A stretch of 64,000 bases of DNA, taken from contig JALGQZ010000006.1 in the NCBI GenBank assembly GCA_023105745.1, forward strand, positions 65,516,316 to 65,580,315, in the 5' to 3' direction. The position numbers and the translations under genes were made by a program. The notes below the pieces were generated by a model that ran no database searches, was not told the origin of the DNA, and saw only the letters and a list, made by a program, of their open reading frames with translations. Below, in pieces: positions 22,918 to 34,762 of this stretch (positions are counted from its first letter, which is position 1; each line of letters starts with the position of its first letter). The stretch is from Austropuccinia psidii (Eukaryota; Basidiomycota; Pucciniomycetes; Pucciniales; Sphaerophragmiaceae).

Positions 22918-23819
22918 TTTAAGTTCTTAGGGTATTTACCTTTGACTGTGCCTTGTACAAATTGGTTGTTTGCTGATTTGGGCAATTTACCTTTGGTGGT
23001 TACAACTGGGTGAATTATAGTAATTTTCCTGTACAAGCTATAAAGGTTGGTTTACCTTGTATTTAAGCAGAATTTTGTGGTTTTGTACTCTTCTGTGTGG
23101 AAATGGTTGTCCACTTCTTTGCTGTTATCAGACCTTCACTGTGCCTCTTTCCTTTGCCTTTGCTGCCCTCTGGTTCTGAGGGTGTCACTGGTGTGTTGGC
23201 CTATGACTGCCTTTCAAGTGGTATGAAGTTATCTTCCACTGAATCAAACAGGAAAAAGAGGGCTTAATGTCAGTTAAGAGTTCTTAAAATGCTGTTTGCA
23301 CATCTAAGAATGGCCTCTGGGCTTTTATATTACTACAATATGCCCTTGTACAATGGCAGTTTAATTGAATTAACAATTACACGTCAGAAATACACTTAAC
23401 TGATATTTGGTATACTGTTTTTATACCAATATCTTACGCAATAACTTGTAATTAGCAAGTGTAAACTGTCAAAAATTGGTATGTACAAGGGTAATTGAGT
23501 TAACAATCTGCCCAACCATGCCTCAACTGTTGGTTTATCAGTATGAGTTGTCTTAATTTAATTAAAAATCAAGAATGTATTGATGGCTAAGAAGTGTTTT
23601 TATATATAAAACACACCAAAAATAAGGGTCTTGTGGTTATTAACCATGTGACAAATACTCTTTTTAATATGAACATAAGGATAAATATATAATAAATATA
23701 TATTTTTGAGAAAAATCACGCCTAAAAAAGATAAAACAAGTGTCAGAAATAAAGAATATAAGTAAAAAACTCACTTATAAGGTCCAAAAAGGTCAAAAAA
23801 CACATCCAGGCCTCTAAAA
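22918..23819 (-). other. 5' leader of element 1
   Basis: About 900 bp lie between the 5' LTR and ORF1 without coding signal. The primer-binding site should begin next to 23819 on the minus strand. The sequence there (TTTTAGAGGCCTGGATGTG) has its first TGG about 11 bases from the LTR, so a standard tRNA-primed site is not obvious and another priming mode is possible. Confidence 0.5.
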
Positions 23820-25256
23820 TGTCAGGTTGAGTCTATGATGAAGCAGTAATTAGGTTATTTACAACTTTAAATATTACTGTCACACGTGATAAAAGATTTA
23901 AAATAAGAGTGTTTATGAAGAAATAAGGGTTTATCATAAAATTAAAGGGCTTTACTATTATAGAATAGTGGTGGTGAGCTCTGTTGAAAGCCCTGGGTGC
24001 AGCTTTATCTGTTGGTTACAATAATAAAGACTACAATAATTAAGATTATAATGATAACTGATTTGTTTCCAAGAGTATAACTGTTTTTGACAGTTGTACT
24101 ACGTAGGAATTTAAGAGCATGATGAGGAAAGCAATTCTGGCTGTGTAAAGCCTCATTTTTATCCTGGAATGGGGTGGAAAGGTTGTTAGACCTTTCCATG
24201 TAGAGGAAGTTGAGATCTTTTCACTCTCTGGGACAGGCTTGCGGCTTGAAAAGACCTGTATAGCCTGTATTGGGCTCAGATGTGGTTTTGAAACCACATC
24301 TGGGCAGTTTTCACCAATACAGGTTGAAAACTTTCATCTGGGGACCTCACAACCTGATTCTGATGTGTATGACGCATAGAATGCTGTACAGAAACTGTAT
24401 GGGACCCCAGTATTGACTGAAATATGAGGTATTGAAGTACAAACAAGGTCCTTTGTCTATTTGACACCTCATATTAATGATTATGGGACATTATCCCATG
24501 GTAAGGCTGTATATGACAGCAGGTGGGAATCTGACCTTAAAACAGCCATAACTTTGTCAATTCTTGAGATATCAACCTCAAAATTGGTTTGGTGTGTAGC
24601 CCTGTATGTGCTATACACAATGGTACCTCATTTGATATGTGTATCATTAAATAAGGCAAAGCTATCCCATGTACAAGAGTTTTGTACATTTGTGTGGTTT
24701 AGGCAAAAAGCTTTATTGAGCTTATTCCCCCCATAACCTTTGTTTTAGTTGAGCTATGGGAAAATGGATGACACCATCAGATAGCCCTGATTGTTCCCCT
24801 TCCAAAAAGACCCCACTTTAGGTATCTCATGCTAAAACTGCAAAAGCTAGATGAGAGGTGAATGTTTTGTTCACCCTTATTTAGCCTGAATTTGGCCATA
24901 ACTCAAGTAATACTGTTGCTAGCTCAGTTTGGCTGGTACCATTGGATAGCCCTGGCGTAGAGCTTTCTTTTGACTACCCATTTGATGGTGTTAAGCCTCT
25001 CCTTCTGGATTTTACATGAAAGGTGAAAATTAAGGTTTATGCTCAGCAACAATTTTGAGAAGGAATAACTTTGTTATTCTTTGTCCTATGGTGATGGGAC
25101 TTATATATTCATGAAGTGGTGAGTTTCCTCTTTTGTTTGATACTTTTTGAGGTAATTTGTCTCAGCTCCATGTTTTGGTGGTATCTTGGCTATACCATTG
25201 GTTTATGGTATTTTGGCTCTCATGCTTGTGCTCTGGTTTTGACTCACAGGCTGACA
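23820..25256 (-). repeat. 5' LTR of element 1 (1437 bp)
   Basis: On the plus strand it begins TGTCAGGTTGAG and ends GGCTGACA, then the GTCTT duplication follows. It should contain the element's promoter; no single TATA box stands out clearly enough to name. Confidence 0.93.
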
Positions 25257-26545
25257 GTCTTAAAAGTACCCCATTAAAGAATTCTCTCAATGATTACATG
25301 TCATTGTTTGAATTCATCTCTTGAGATCAACCATTAGGGTCCCAGCCATAGGATGGTATAACACAAAAGCACCTTGAAATTGGTTAATTGAAGCTCTTTC
25401 ATATGGTTACACACCCTTTGATGCTATGCCAATTGAAAACAGTGGTTCTTCCAAGTTTACCTCTTATATGTGAAGAAGAGGTTCTAAGGCCATTACCTTC
25501 CGCTATTGGACTGTATTATGATAGAATTTTTATGGAAAACGTTTCTGAATATCTCCATACTGATGAAGCTAAGGAGGGAAAGAAGAAATCCAAGAGAAGA
25601 AATTTATTAGTTAGTATTCAGCAGTTAAGATGCTTATACAATCATCCCATACTAGCAGAAACAACCAGTTCAAGGGAGGAAGTTGATTATTCAAACTTCT
25701 CAGAAGCTCAAAGTATATCAATTCAATCTTAAAATGAACCCAATTATTTGATAAAGAAGATCACCACAAGGCAATGCCTTGAAAGCTGGAAGATACTGGA
25801 ATTAATGAACCTTTTAAAAAAAGAATTAATTGAAGTACCAGAGGCCAAGTGTGTGATTTATTCTCAATGGACACAGTTTTTAGATTTGTAAGTATATCTT
25901 ATACTTCATCTTACATGAAATTTCTGACTTATTTGTTAATACAAACTCATAGCATTGGAATTGTCTTGGTCCATAAAGGATTAAGTTTTTCTTGAATTGA
26001 TGGCAAAACCTTATCCAAAAATCAACAAAAATTCCTCTCACAGTTTTCTAGTCACACTGATTGTAAAATTCTCCTTGCATCTCTCATTGCAGCTGGTACA
26101 GGTCTCAATATTACATGTGCACAAACTGTATTTATAATGGCAAGTTCTCTAATATGCATAATTAAATAATTAAGCTAATTACTTGCATTAAAAGATCCAT
26201 ATTGGAATCCTTCCCAAGAACATATAATAGGCCAAAGTAGCATTGTGAAGGCTTTCCGTTTCATATCACAAGATACCATAGAAATAAATATTCAACAAGT
26301 ATGATATGGAATTATTCAATCTTTTGGAAGCGAAATCTAATTGAAGGAAATTCTTTTTTGCTATTTAATAGGTTCAAGAGCATAAAAGGAAACTAATGAG
26401 GTAATTACTTATTTCTAGTCCACTAATATTTCCTTTAAATATCTCATTCATAATGCTTGATTAATTCAGGTCCACTGTGTTAATGACATTTGATTGGGAG
26501 ACATTATTGCTCAAGGAGATAATGAGTTATAATAAAAAAAAGTGA
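25257..26545 (+). pseudogene. SNF2/Rad5-like ATPase relic, copy 2, 3' part
   Basis: Continuation of the gene cut at 15742. After the GTCTT duplication, the former LTGTP motif reads as remnants (TTAAAAGTACCCC for CTTACAGGTACCCC). The second lobe follows: QQLRCLYNHPILAETTSSRE (25388-25732) and the box KCVIYSQWTQFLD ending at an intron (25888-25952). Then come FIGIVLVHKGLSFS and DGKTLSKNQQKFLSQF, motif V LLASLIAAGTGLNITCA near 26080-26125, and a motif VI area DPYWNPSQEHIIGQSS (about 26190-26240) that lacks the usual arginine-rich RVHRIGQ. After introns the C-terminus reads VQEHKRKLMR (26372-26401) and STVLMTFDWETLLLKE (26470-26545). There is one in-frame TGA after LSFS. Confidence 0.8.
25888..25952 (+). 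other. Intron in SNF2 copy 2 (second lobe)
   Basis: GTAAGTATATC...CTCATAG, 65 bp, phase 2. Removal joins QFLD to FIGIVLVHKG in frame, matching the SNF2 second-lobe layout. Copy 1 has the same donor near 390-400 on the minus strand. Confidence 0.7.
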
Positions 26546-26589
26546 GACCACCTTCTATACATTCAAGGAGTCAAATAAAACATGAATTC

Positions 26590-29500
26590 GACCAAGCTTC
26601 AAGATAATTTAAAAAATTCAAAAAAAATTCCAAACTCCTCCTTCAAAGCTACCCTCAGATATTTCATCTTTTTTTATTCCCAGACCTATTATTTGCTGCT
26701 GCGTAAGGCTCTTGAGTGCTCCAGAATCATTGGCTTGATAGCTCAAACAACTAGGAATACCTACATCATCCTCATCATTAGTTGGGGGCTCTCTTGCAGG
26801 CTTTACTACCTTTTTGCAACTTTTACCTATGCTTTGGCCTAATCCCATTTACTTATCAATCTTGTACATGATCTTGTTTAAAAGTGTTGAATGCCAATGT
26901 AACCCCAATTTTTGCAGCACGACCACTCCAGAGTTGTCAATGTATTCCTTGGTAGCTGAGCAGACATGAGGGTCATCAAATTGGGAGGCCAATCAGAAAT
27001 AGCCATTCTCATCACACCATTGTTCTCTTCTCTCTGCCAGCTGAAAAGAGAAACATTAAGTGCACATCAAGAATAATAAGTACAAAAAGCTTACCCTTTT
27101 TCTGGATGCCTCTAACCTTTTCTTCTCTTTGCGTGCTGCAATAAATTACACACCTTCCGGTTTGTTGCAATACTCATTAGATAAGTATGTGAAATATGTC
27201 TCCAGAATTGCTGTAACTATTGCATGGTTATTATGGTCAGGAGACCAATAATAGTTGTTGTATTCACCAGATCTCAATGCCATATCAAATGTGTGATAGA
27301 ACAAAGTGGCCATTACCTTGTTATAAGGATGCTTCCATCCACTACACCAATCAAATGTAAAGTGTGTCAACCCTAGTGATTGGACTTGTGTATTGACATT
27401 ACTCTTGAAGGCCTTGCTTTGTATGTTCCATGAGCCAGTGGCAGTCAATTGGTCTGTATCGAATGCAATACCTTTCCCACAAATTAAAGCCAGCTGTCTT
27501 TCTGCATCAGTTGGTGGATCAGGAAGTGTGGTAATGTCCCTGGCTACCATGTTGAGGATTTCACGGTAGTGTATCTGAACAATTGTATGCATTGATTTGC
27601 TTCCATATGGAAGTACTCCCTTCATTTCCTTAACATGTTCTTTTTGTGATTTTCTCTTTGCTGATGCACTATTTGTTTCTCAAACCTTTGTTGGATTGTG
27701 CCCTTGCATCTCTAGCATATTGATTTTCATTCCTTGTGTTTTCCATAGATTACCATTAATACATTATTACAGCAAACAAAGGAATTTATTTACATACCAG
27801 CTGAGTCACTAAACAAGGATTCATGTAAATAATTATCTGTAGCTAATTCTTGTGAAGTTTATTTCAACTTTCACTTGTTATTTTTTGAAAGATCGCTCCC
27901 ACCCTTATTTCTTGAATAATCTGCTATTGTTTTTCGTCCCAGATTATCATTTTTTTCTGGAATCTTAACTCTGCTTGATGATACTACTGAGGATACTGCA
28001 ACTATCCCATCCTGATAATTTGAGACCTGATGTTCAGGATCCTTGCGCTCAGCTAAAATGGATAGTTTCAAAGAAGAAATTAAGTTTAATAAATGTTCAG
28101 TATGCACTTGAAGAATCATTTTTTAAGCTTACTTACCTACTCATTCCCTTTGGAGCTATTCATTTGGTATATAGGATTTGAAACAGATGTAAGCTGTATG
28201 GGTGAAGAGTAACCATCTTCACTACCTGTATTTATCAATATTCAAAGACCAATAGGGTTTTAGAAGATATAATATTTTATTAATATTGGGATGAAGAATT
28301 ACCATCTTCTTCCTTTTTACTCTTTTCAATGCATATTCTTTGTTTTTGACTTTCCTTTGTATATGAATTCCTTGAAAAAGGAAAAGAAAAGAATCCTGGC
28401 CTCTGCATTTTAATGGGTACTTGGGCCTGATACAAATCTTTGGGTTCTGTGGGGATGGAAAATCGGTCAGACATGCGTTTCCTCTTTCTCTCTTGCCCTA
28501 TTGAATAATTTCTCCAGTTAGCTTCTATTAAATGAATTTTGGATATAAATGGTCACTTTACTAACCAAGCCAACCATGAATTTCCCTAGGCCAGTAGCAA
28601 CCAAGCTTTGGAATATCTGGTCCATATGATACCTGATAAATTCATTTTGTAATTACAGTAATGAAAAAAGAACATACTTGATAATTCTTCTTCCAAAATT
28701 GATTTAATTCCACCTTCATTGGCTTCAAATATCTGGTGCACTCTTTTTGGGACTGAAATCATCTTCCTACCAGGATCTTCTACATGCACAATTTGAACAG
28801 GAATCTGCCTCAAATTTTTTGGTGTACAAAGTTGTGGAATTTCAAATTCAATTGGGAGAAGGACCCCCAGTAGATATTTGGGTGGAAGGATACTCCATAA
28901 TTGATGACTTTGCGTTAAGACTTGAGGAAGAGCTGGGACCAGGTTTCAAGCTTTCATCAAAATGAACCCTGCCTTTGTGATGTTCTGATTGAATTGAGGT
29001 TTTCCCAATTTTCAGATGGGTTCTAGCATTCCCTTCTTGAATGTGAGCTTTTGACCTCTGGTCAAAAGCCTCAAATTGATCCATTTCAGCCTGGCCTGCA
29101 GGTTGAGATTGATTATAATTCATGAAGTATATCAATAATAGTTAAAACCTGCTATTTTGTGGTAATTAATATGTAATTCAAAGTACACCTTTAGATATAA
29201 ATTGATGGGGAGCTTTTGGCGTCTCCAGATTAAGATCAGACATTTCCCTCTCCTTGAATTCCTTGGATTCTGTTCAGTTTACATCATAACATAAGTTCAT
29301 AAATATTATTAAAATGATTGATTACTTACCTGATACACTTGAGGAATACATAACCAATAGTATTATTTGAACTAGATTCAATGGGTTTGAAATTGCTGGC
29401 CTATTTGCAGGACCAGATACCTTTGGGGATGATGATTTCTCCTGCAAGCTTGTATTACTGGGAATTGGTGGATATGCCACCCTTAATGAAGGAGATTGTG

Positions 29501-29796
29501 TCTGATAAATCACACCACTGGGAATTGGGGTACAATTGATGGACCACCCACTTTTGGTGAGGATATTGGTGGACCAGCCACTTTTGTTGAAGAAGATTGA
29601 TGTTTTGAGCTGGTAGTCTGTGGAGGTGGGGTTGGTGTGGTAGATTGATGTATACCTTCAGGGGCTTCTTCATCTGGAAAAAATGAATTATGATTAAAAA
29701 AAGCATATGAAATGAAGTAAAATTATAAATATGGAGCTCACAATCATTAGAGCTATCTGTCATGCTAGCAGGAAGTGAGATATTATATGGATCCAT
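26590..29796 (-). pseudogene. Multi-exon gene of unknown function, rust-type family, decayed
   Basis: Minus-strand gene-like unit. A P/S/T-rich N-terminal region (about 29329-29796) has a GTGAGC donor after DSSND and an acceptor TTTTTTCCAG near 29672. Its next exon ends SSSVSG|GTAAGT near 29328. Further exons are suggested at 29210-29290, 28848-29135 (acceptor CTGCAG), 28586-28813 (donor GTATGT) and 28280-28474. The best conserved exon is 27146-27625, with SKSMHTIVQIHYREIL, TGSWNIQSKAFKSNV and LGLTHFTFDWCSGWKHPYNK. The C-terminal part (about 26620-27050) reads FDDPHVCSATKEYIDNSG, then VVVLQKLGLHWHSTL. In-frame stops (after QFPVV and before LASQFDD) indicate decay. From memory, similar proteins are numerous in myrtle rust. 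The function is unknown. Confidence 0.55.
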
Positions 29797-30469
29797 GTGG
29801 TATGAATGATTCAGTTTTAATTGAAAAACTTTGTTTAGAAAATGATGGTAAAGCTATGTACAAATTAGTTGGTTGGAAAGAAAGCGCATGGGATAATTGT
29901 AGCCACAGGTATCTTATATATCAGATCAATCCTCCATACTATGTATCCAATTATTTAATTATAGGAATTAAATCAAGGCTGATTCAATCATTTTCCAAAT
30001 ATCCATTATTCATCAACCATCTGGAGTGCCTTTATATTATTGTTTCCATATCAATTAATCATATTCATTCTATGTTGACTTGAATTTTGATATGACAGCC
30101 AATCATATGGCTCATTTCTCAGACACTTACTTATCAATTGTTGATTAATATAAGTGATAATGGTATTAATACATGCAGATAATGATTATTTGGGTAGGTC
30201 CTGTGGTATCGCAAGGAGTGTAGGGTTAGTACCTAACCATAGATCAGGAACAACAAATCAGAAATAATTTGGGAAAACCATCCTCTACACATTATTCCCC
30301 ATTGGACAGGTAGTCAAACGCTTTCTCAAAGGGGAGTGATGCACAGGGTTTGGCTCAAATCAGTGATTGAACTCAACCTCCAATTTGAACATGGATTTTC
30401 CATAGTGGCTCGTTTGAAAAAGCTAGGGTGAACCACCCTCTTTTTGGAACTTGATTCTTTGAAAAAAAC
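29797..30469. other. Spacer
   Basis: A 102-codon plus-strand open frame (29775-30083) overlaps the start of the minus-strand gene and matches nothing I know. The rest is AT-rich without coding signal. Confidence 0.4.
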
Positions 30470-31200
30470 CTTTTGCTTATTTGACTTGCAGCTGTGACAA
30501 ACAAGACCCCATATGGGTGTAATGAAAAATGGAAGGTTGCTTTCAGAAAAAATGGAAAATAAACCCCCATATCAAGGGTCACAAGAAAAATGGTGGTGTT
30601 CATACCAGTTGTGATAAAAAACCACCCAATAGATGAATGATATAAAACAAGGTGTTGTTTGAAGCAGATTTAACAAACAATCCCCCAACAGAAGGGTAAT
30701 AGGGAACCAGGGCGTTGTTCCAGGGAGCCATAACAAACAACACCCCAACAGAAGGGTAATAGGCAATGGGGGGTTGTTTGTGGCAGCTATAACAAACAAA
30801 CCCCCATAGGAAAGCTAATAGACAAAGGGGGTTGTTTGAAGATGCTAGAACAAACAATCCTGGAAGAAGGGTAATAGGCAACAGCGGGATGTTTGAAGCA
30901 GCTAGAATGAACACCCTGAAACAGAAGGTAAATGGGCTAAGTGGGGTGGTTCAAGCCAGCTATGTCAAACAAACCCCCAATGAAAAGCTAATACAAAATG
31001 GAGTTTGTTCAAAGAAGCGAAAACAAACACATCCCAGACTGATGGGTAATGCCCCATGGGGTGTTGTTAGAAGTAGCTGGAGAAAAAAAACCCACATTTG
31101 GAGGGAAATGGGGATTGGGGATTTTTAGCTTCAGTTGTGGCAAAAAACCACGTTGAGAGGGTAATAACAAACAAGTAATGTTGATTTTTATCAACTATTT
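30470..31200. repeat. ~60-bp hairpin minisatellite, second array
   Basis: About 12 strongly diverged copies of a unit close to the 13.3-14.0 kb array. The best-preserved copy (around 30770-30805) has GGGGTTGTTTGTGGCAGCTA, then TAACAAACAAACCCCC, the same hairpin core. The spacer differs (AACAGAAGGGTAATAGGCAA instead of ATATGAACAATAACTGGCTA). Copies here are more degenerate. Open frames across it are products of the repeat. Confidence 0.85.
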
Positions 31201-31689
31201 TGAAAAATGACTCATTCAAGGGGTAATTAATCATGAAAGGCTGTTCCAATCATATATTTGAGAGAATCCCCTGTAAAAATTAAGATAATAGCAGGGGGCG
31301 GTTTCAATGACAAATTATGAAGAGCAACACATCAAAAATTAGGTTTTAAACCCACTGAATATGGGGCTTTTGATGAACTATACTATACAACCCTGTATGA
31401 GCCATCACATACCAGTACCTTTCCTGTCCACATTTCAAAGCATAGCTGTGAAATGAGTTACTAGTTGGAAAGTCATCTCTGCCATGATATCGTGAAATGG
31501 GCTTTTTAAAATTTTGGTTTGTACCAGTAGTACCAACTGTACACAGGTGTATTCCAATTGAAAATAAGAATATAAATATTTATATATAGCCCTTGCATTT
31601 GAAAAAAGCCAATTTGATAGCGTTTTTTTCTCTTTTTAATATTTCATCATACTAATCTCAAGCTAACAACTTTCCTCTTAACAGCCCCT
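31201..31689. other. Spacer 5' of the Tnp2 transposase
   Basis: No coding sequence is recognised. CACTA-type terminal inverted repeats were looked for by eye and not found. Confidence 0.4.
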
Positions 31690-34600
31690 GATAAATTTTA
31701 AAAGTTATGCAAAACTGAAGATTTGCCTATGTAAGGAATGCATCAAAAAAAATACCATTCACCTTCTGGTATCGCCTGTGGCCTAGAATTCACCCAAAAT
31801 GACTATATACATCATATTAACAAGATTCCAAAACAAATTCAAGATGAAACACAAGCTATTGGCTTTAATTCTGATTCCAAAAACACAATTCACAGGTCTT
31901 CATGTGCTTCTCGGGCTTTAGCATCTGAAAAGTTCCAACAGAAACAGACATTTGATCAATCCATACATTCTGACCCAATGTCAAATTTGGAAACTTTACA
32001 TTGCTCATTTTGGTCCTATCAGCATTTGGTACAAAATAGAAACTCTGGAATTACAGCAATGACTATCATGGCCATATTTGATAGCTCTCATAATAGTGGC
32101 CGCAAGGCATCCAGGTTCCTCCCCCCAGCCTTAAAAGTCTCAATAAAAAAATCACAGAAGATGCAAGAAAAATCATTCAAGGAAAATCAAATGAAAATAC
32201 CAAAGGATCCAACATCTGTCTATCAATAGTTAAGATTGGATCCTATGCTTATTACCTATGTTTCCTGTCCTGAATGCTGGTTTTTGGCTTCCCAATATGA
32301 AGTAGAAGAGAATTTTAATATTAAATGTCATAGGTACCTTGAGCCCCATCAAATTCAAGCACCATGTAATGAACCACTTGGAAAAATTCTTAATTTACCT
32401 CATCTACTCCTGAAAAAACATTTCTCACCCCACAAGCTATTCTACTATCAAACATTCAAGTCTTGGCTGGGATGATTTCTTCAAAGACCAAAGATCCATG
32501 ACTTGCTGTCCTTGCAAATTGAAGCTCAATATAACTCTGAAGTAACAGACATTTGGAAACGTGAAATTTGGAAGAACTTCAAAGGGAATCAAGAATCTCC
32601 ATTTCTTACAAAGCCTGGGCATCTTGCATTTTCACTATATGTTGATTGGTTTAATTCCTTTGGAAATTCCAGCTGTACCTCCAGCACTGGAGCTATAATT
32701 CTGGCTTGTCTCAATCTTCCTTCTGAAGTATGTATGAAACCAGAAAACATTTATATTCCAGCCATTATTCCAGGACCAAAAGAGCCAAATAGTGAACAGC
32801 TTAATTACCCTCTGAGACCGCTTGTTGAAGAGCTCAGAGAGCTTTGGAAGGGTATTCACTTTTTTCCAACCAGCAATTCCAGCTCAGGTGAAACCATACG
32901 ATTAGCCATTTTGACTGTTATTGATGATATTGTGGCTATTATAAAGATAACTGGGTTCATTTCACCCTCAGGTTAAAGATTCTGTAGCTTCTGTACAATC
33001 CACAAAGACCATATTGAAGATATTGAAACAGATATATTGCCTAGCAGAAGGTTACGTTCACATAAGAGATATATGGCTTCCTGGCTCAATTTCTCAACTG
33101 CTACTGAGTGAGCATTGTTTTTCAAGGAAAAAGGTGTACGCTATTCAATCCTTGAAGATCTTCCTTACTGGGATGCAACTAAGATGGTATCTTTAGATAT
33201 TATGCATAACTTATTATTGGGTTTAGTCAAGGATAATGCATTTCTTAAGCTATGTATTTCAGAGTCAACATGGAAACACAAAAGAAATAATTCAGAAGAA
33301 TTGGAAATGTTTGAGAATGATTTAACAGGTAGTGATGATATTGAAGTGATCATCTCCAGAAATGAATGGAGAGGATTAAAGAATGATGCACAAACCCCAA
33401 GCAATCAGCTTAAAGCACAAGAAAGCTCAATAAGCAAGATAAAGAGTAGTGATAATATTGGTTTGTCCTCCCTGACAGAGCCTTACAATGATGATCCAGA
33501 ATTTATTCCTAACAGCTCTGATTCAAATATAAAAGGATTTGATTTATCATTTCATTAATATAGATTTTTAACCATGAAAATATCAAAGAGTTATGCCAAA
33601 TAGTAGAACAAACAACTATTCCTTCTTTCTGGACAAGGGTCCCAAAGAATATTGGCTCAGCTAAACATGGAAGTCTCAAGGAAGCTGAATGGGAGCTACT
33701 ATACAAGTTCTACTTACCTTTGTTCTTTTTAGTTTCTCAGCTTGATGGGAAAGAAATTGCTTTGGTAATTATGAATAATACATTCTTACTTATAAGCTCT
33801 TTAAATATTGCGATGTCTGCAAATGTAACACAGAAGAAGGTTGGTGATTGGAAAATACTTTGGTCAAAATTTCAAAAGTCCTGTCAAAAGCTTTTCCCTA
33901 ATCAGAGAAGCCTACCCAATTATCATTTTGCCAATCATATTCCTGAATTGATGCTCCAATGGGGATCATGTAGGGGAGCAGCTACTTGGGCCTTTGAGCA
34001 AATGAATGGTCACTTGAGTAAGATTTCATCCAACAATAAAATATGTGGGTTATTTTTGAAAATCAAATTTACATGGTCAATTCCTATCAATTAATACTAA
34101 TGAATAAAAATCTTCCAGAAAACATATCTTTAACAATGTTAAAAAAGACATGCCGGAAGTCAAAACTGGTCTCTCTTTTGCATTCACAAGATTCAACAGA
34201 AATGATTTCCCAAATAAATGGTATCTTGAACTCAAAAATTGAAGCAAAGAATGGCTCAAAGATTCCACAATGGCTTGATGATTGTTGCTATGAAGAAAGA
34301 CTTAAATTTCTTCAAGTCAGATATTCACACAAAAAATACATTGCTTGTTACAATGCACATTTATTTAGTGAGGATTTTAAAGTTCTGTCCCCTTATTACA
34401 AATCACACTTGACCTGTAGTTTTAATGGGAACAATTTCTCCACTCATCTGAAGAATAATGGAAACAGCCAAATGGTGTATACAAATAATGGAATAGTAGA
34501 ATTTGGAATAATAAAAACAATTTATTCCCTGGTTGATCCATACATCACTCAGGAGACATATTTCATTAGAGTTTTTCCAATACAAATAGAAAACAATTTT

Positions 34601-34762
34601 CTTCTTGATTGGCCATATCTTAATACATACAGGGGTTTTAAATCAAATACTTCAATAACTATTCAATCCGATGATATTAAATCGTTTTTTGGTCTTCTTG
34701 AGTATCAAAAAAACCTCTACATGGTTCAATTGAATCCATTATTGAATAGTTTATCATTGTAG
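31690..34762 (+). pseudogene. CACTA/EnSpm Tnp2-family transposase, nearly full length, decayed
   Basis: A transposase of the fungal CACTA (Tnp2) type, which cuts and pastes the element DNA. From 31738 to 33558 a single frame is broken only by stops (32227, 32473, 32974 and one before ALFFKEKG). In order: an N-terminal Cys segment LKICLCKEC in a neighbouring frame, HSPSGIACGLEFT, then KPGHLAFSLYVDWFNSFGN, ACLNLPSEV, AIIPGPKEPNSEQ, a zinc-like FCSFCTIHKDHIED, the hallmark GVRYSILEDLPYWDATKMV and LDIMHNLLLGLVKDN. After a frame change: TIPSFWTRVPKNIG, PNYHFANHIPELM and FEQMNGHLSK; the C-terminal part follows at 34043-34762. A complete Tnp2 is about 900-1100 residues, and nearly all of it is represented. 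Confidence 0.85.

Larger units (their letters stand above)
15743..25256 (-). mobile_element. Complete Ty3/Gypsy chromovirus-like LTR retrotransposon (element 1), 9514 bp
   Basis: The element is flanked by GTCTT at 15738-15742 and 25257-25261, a 5-bp target duplication. The uninterrupted SNF2 copy 1 has a single GTCTT at this point. LTRs are 15743-17181 and 23820-25256. On the minus strand the order is 5' LTR, leader, ORF1/gag, pol (protease, reverse transcriptase, RNase H, integrase, chromodomain-like tail), polypurine tract, 3' LTR. Gag and pol carry a few stops and one frameshift, so this copy is non-autonomous. A 5'-truncated relative lies at 35494-40494 on the other strand. Confidence 0.95.
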
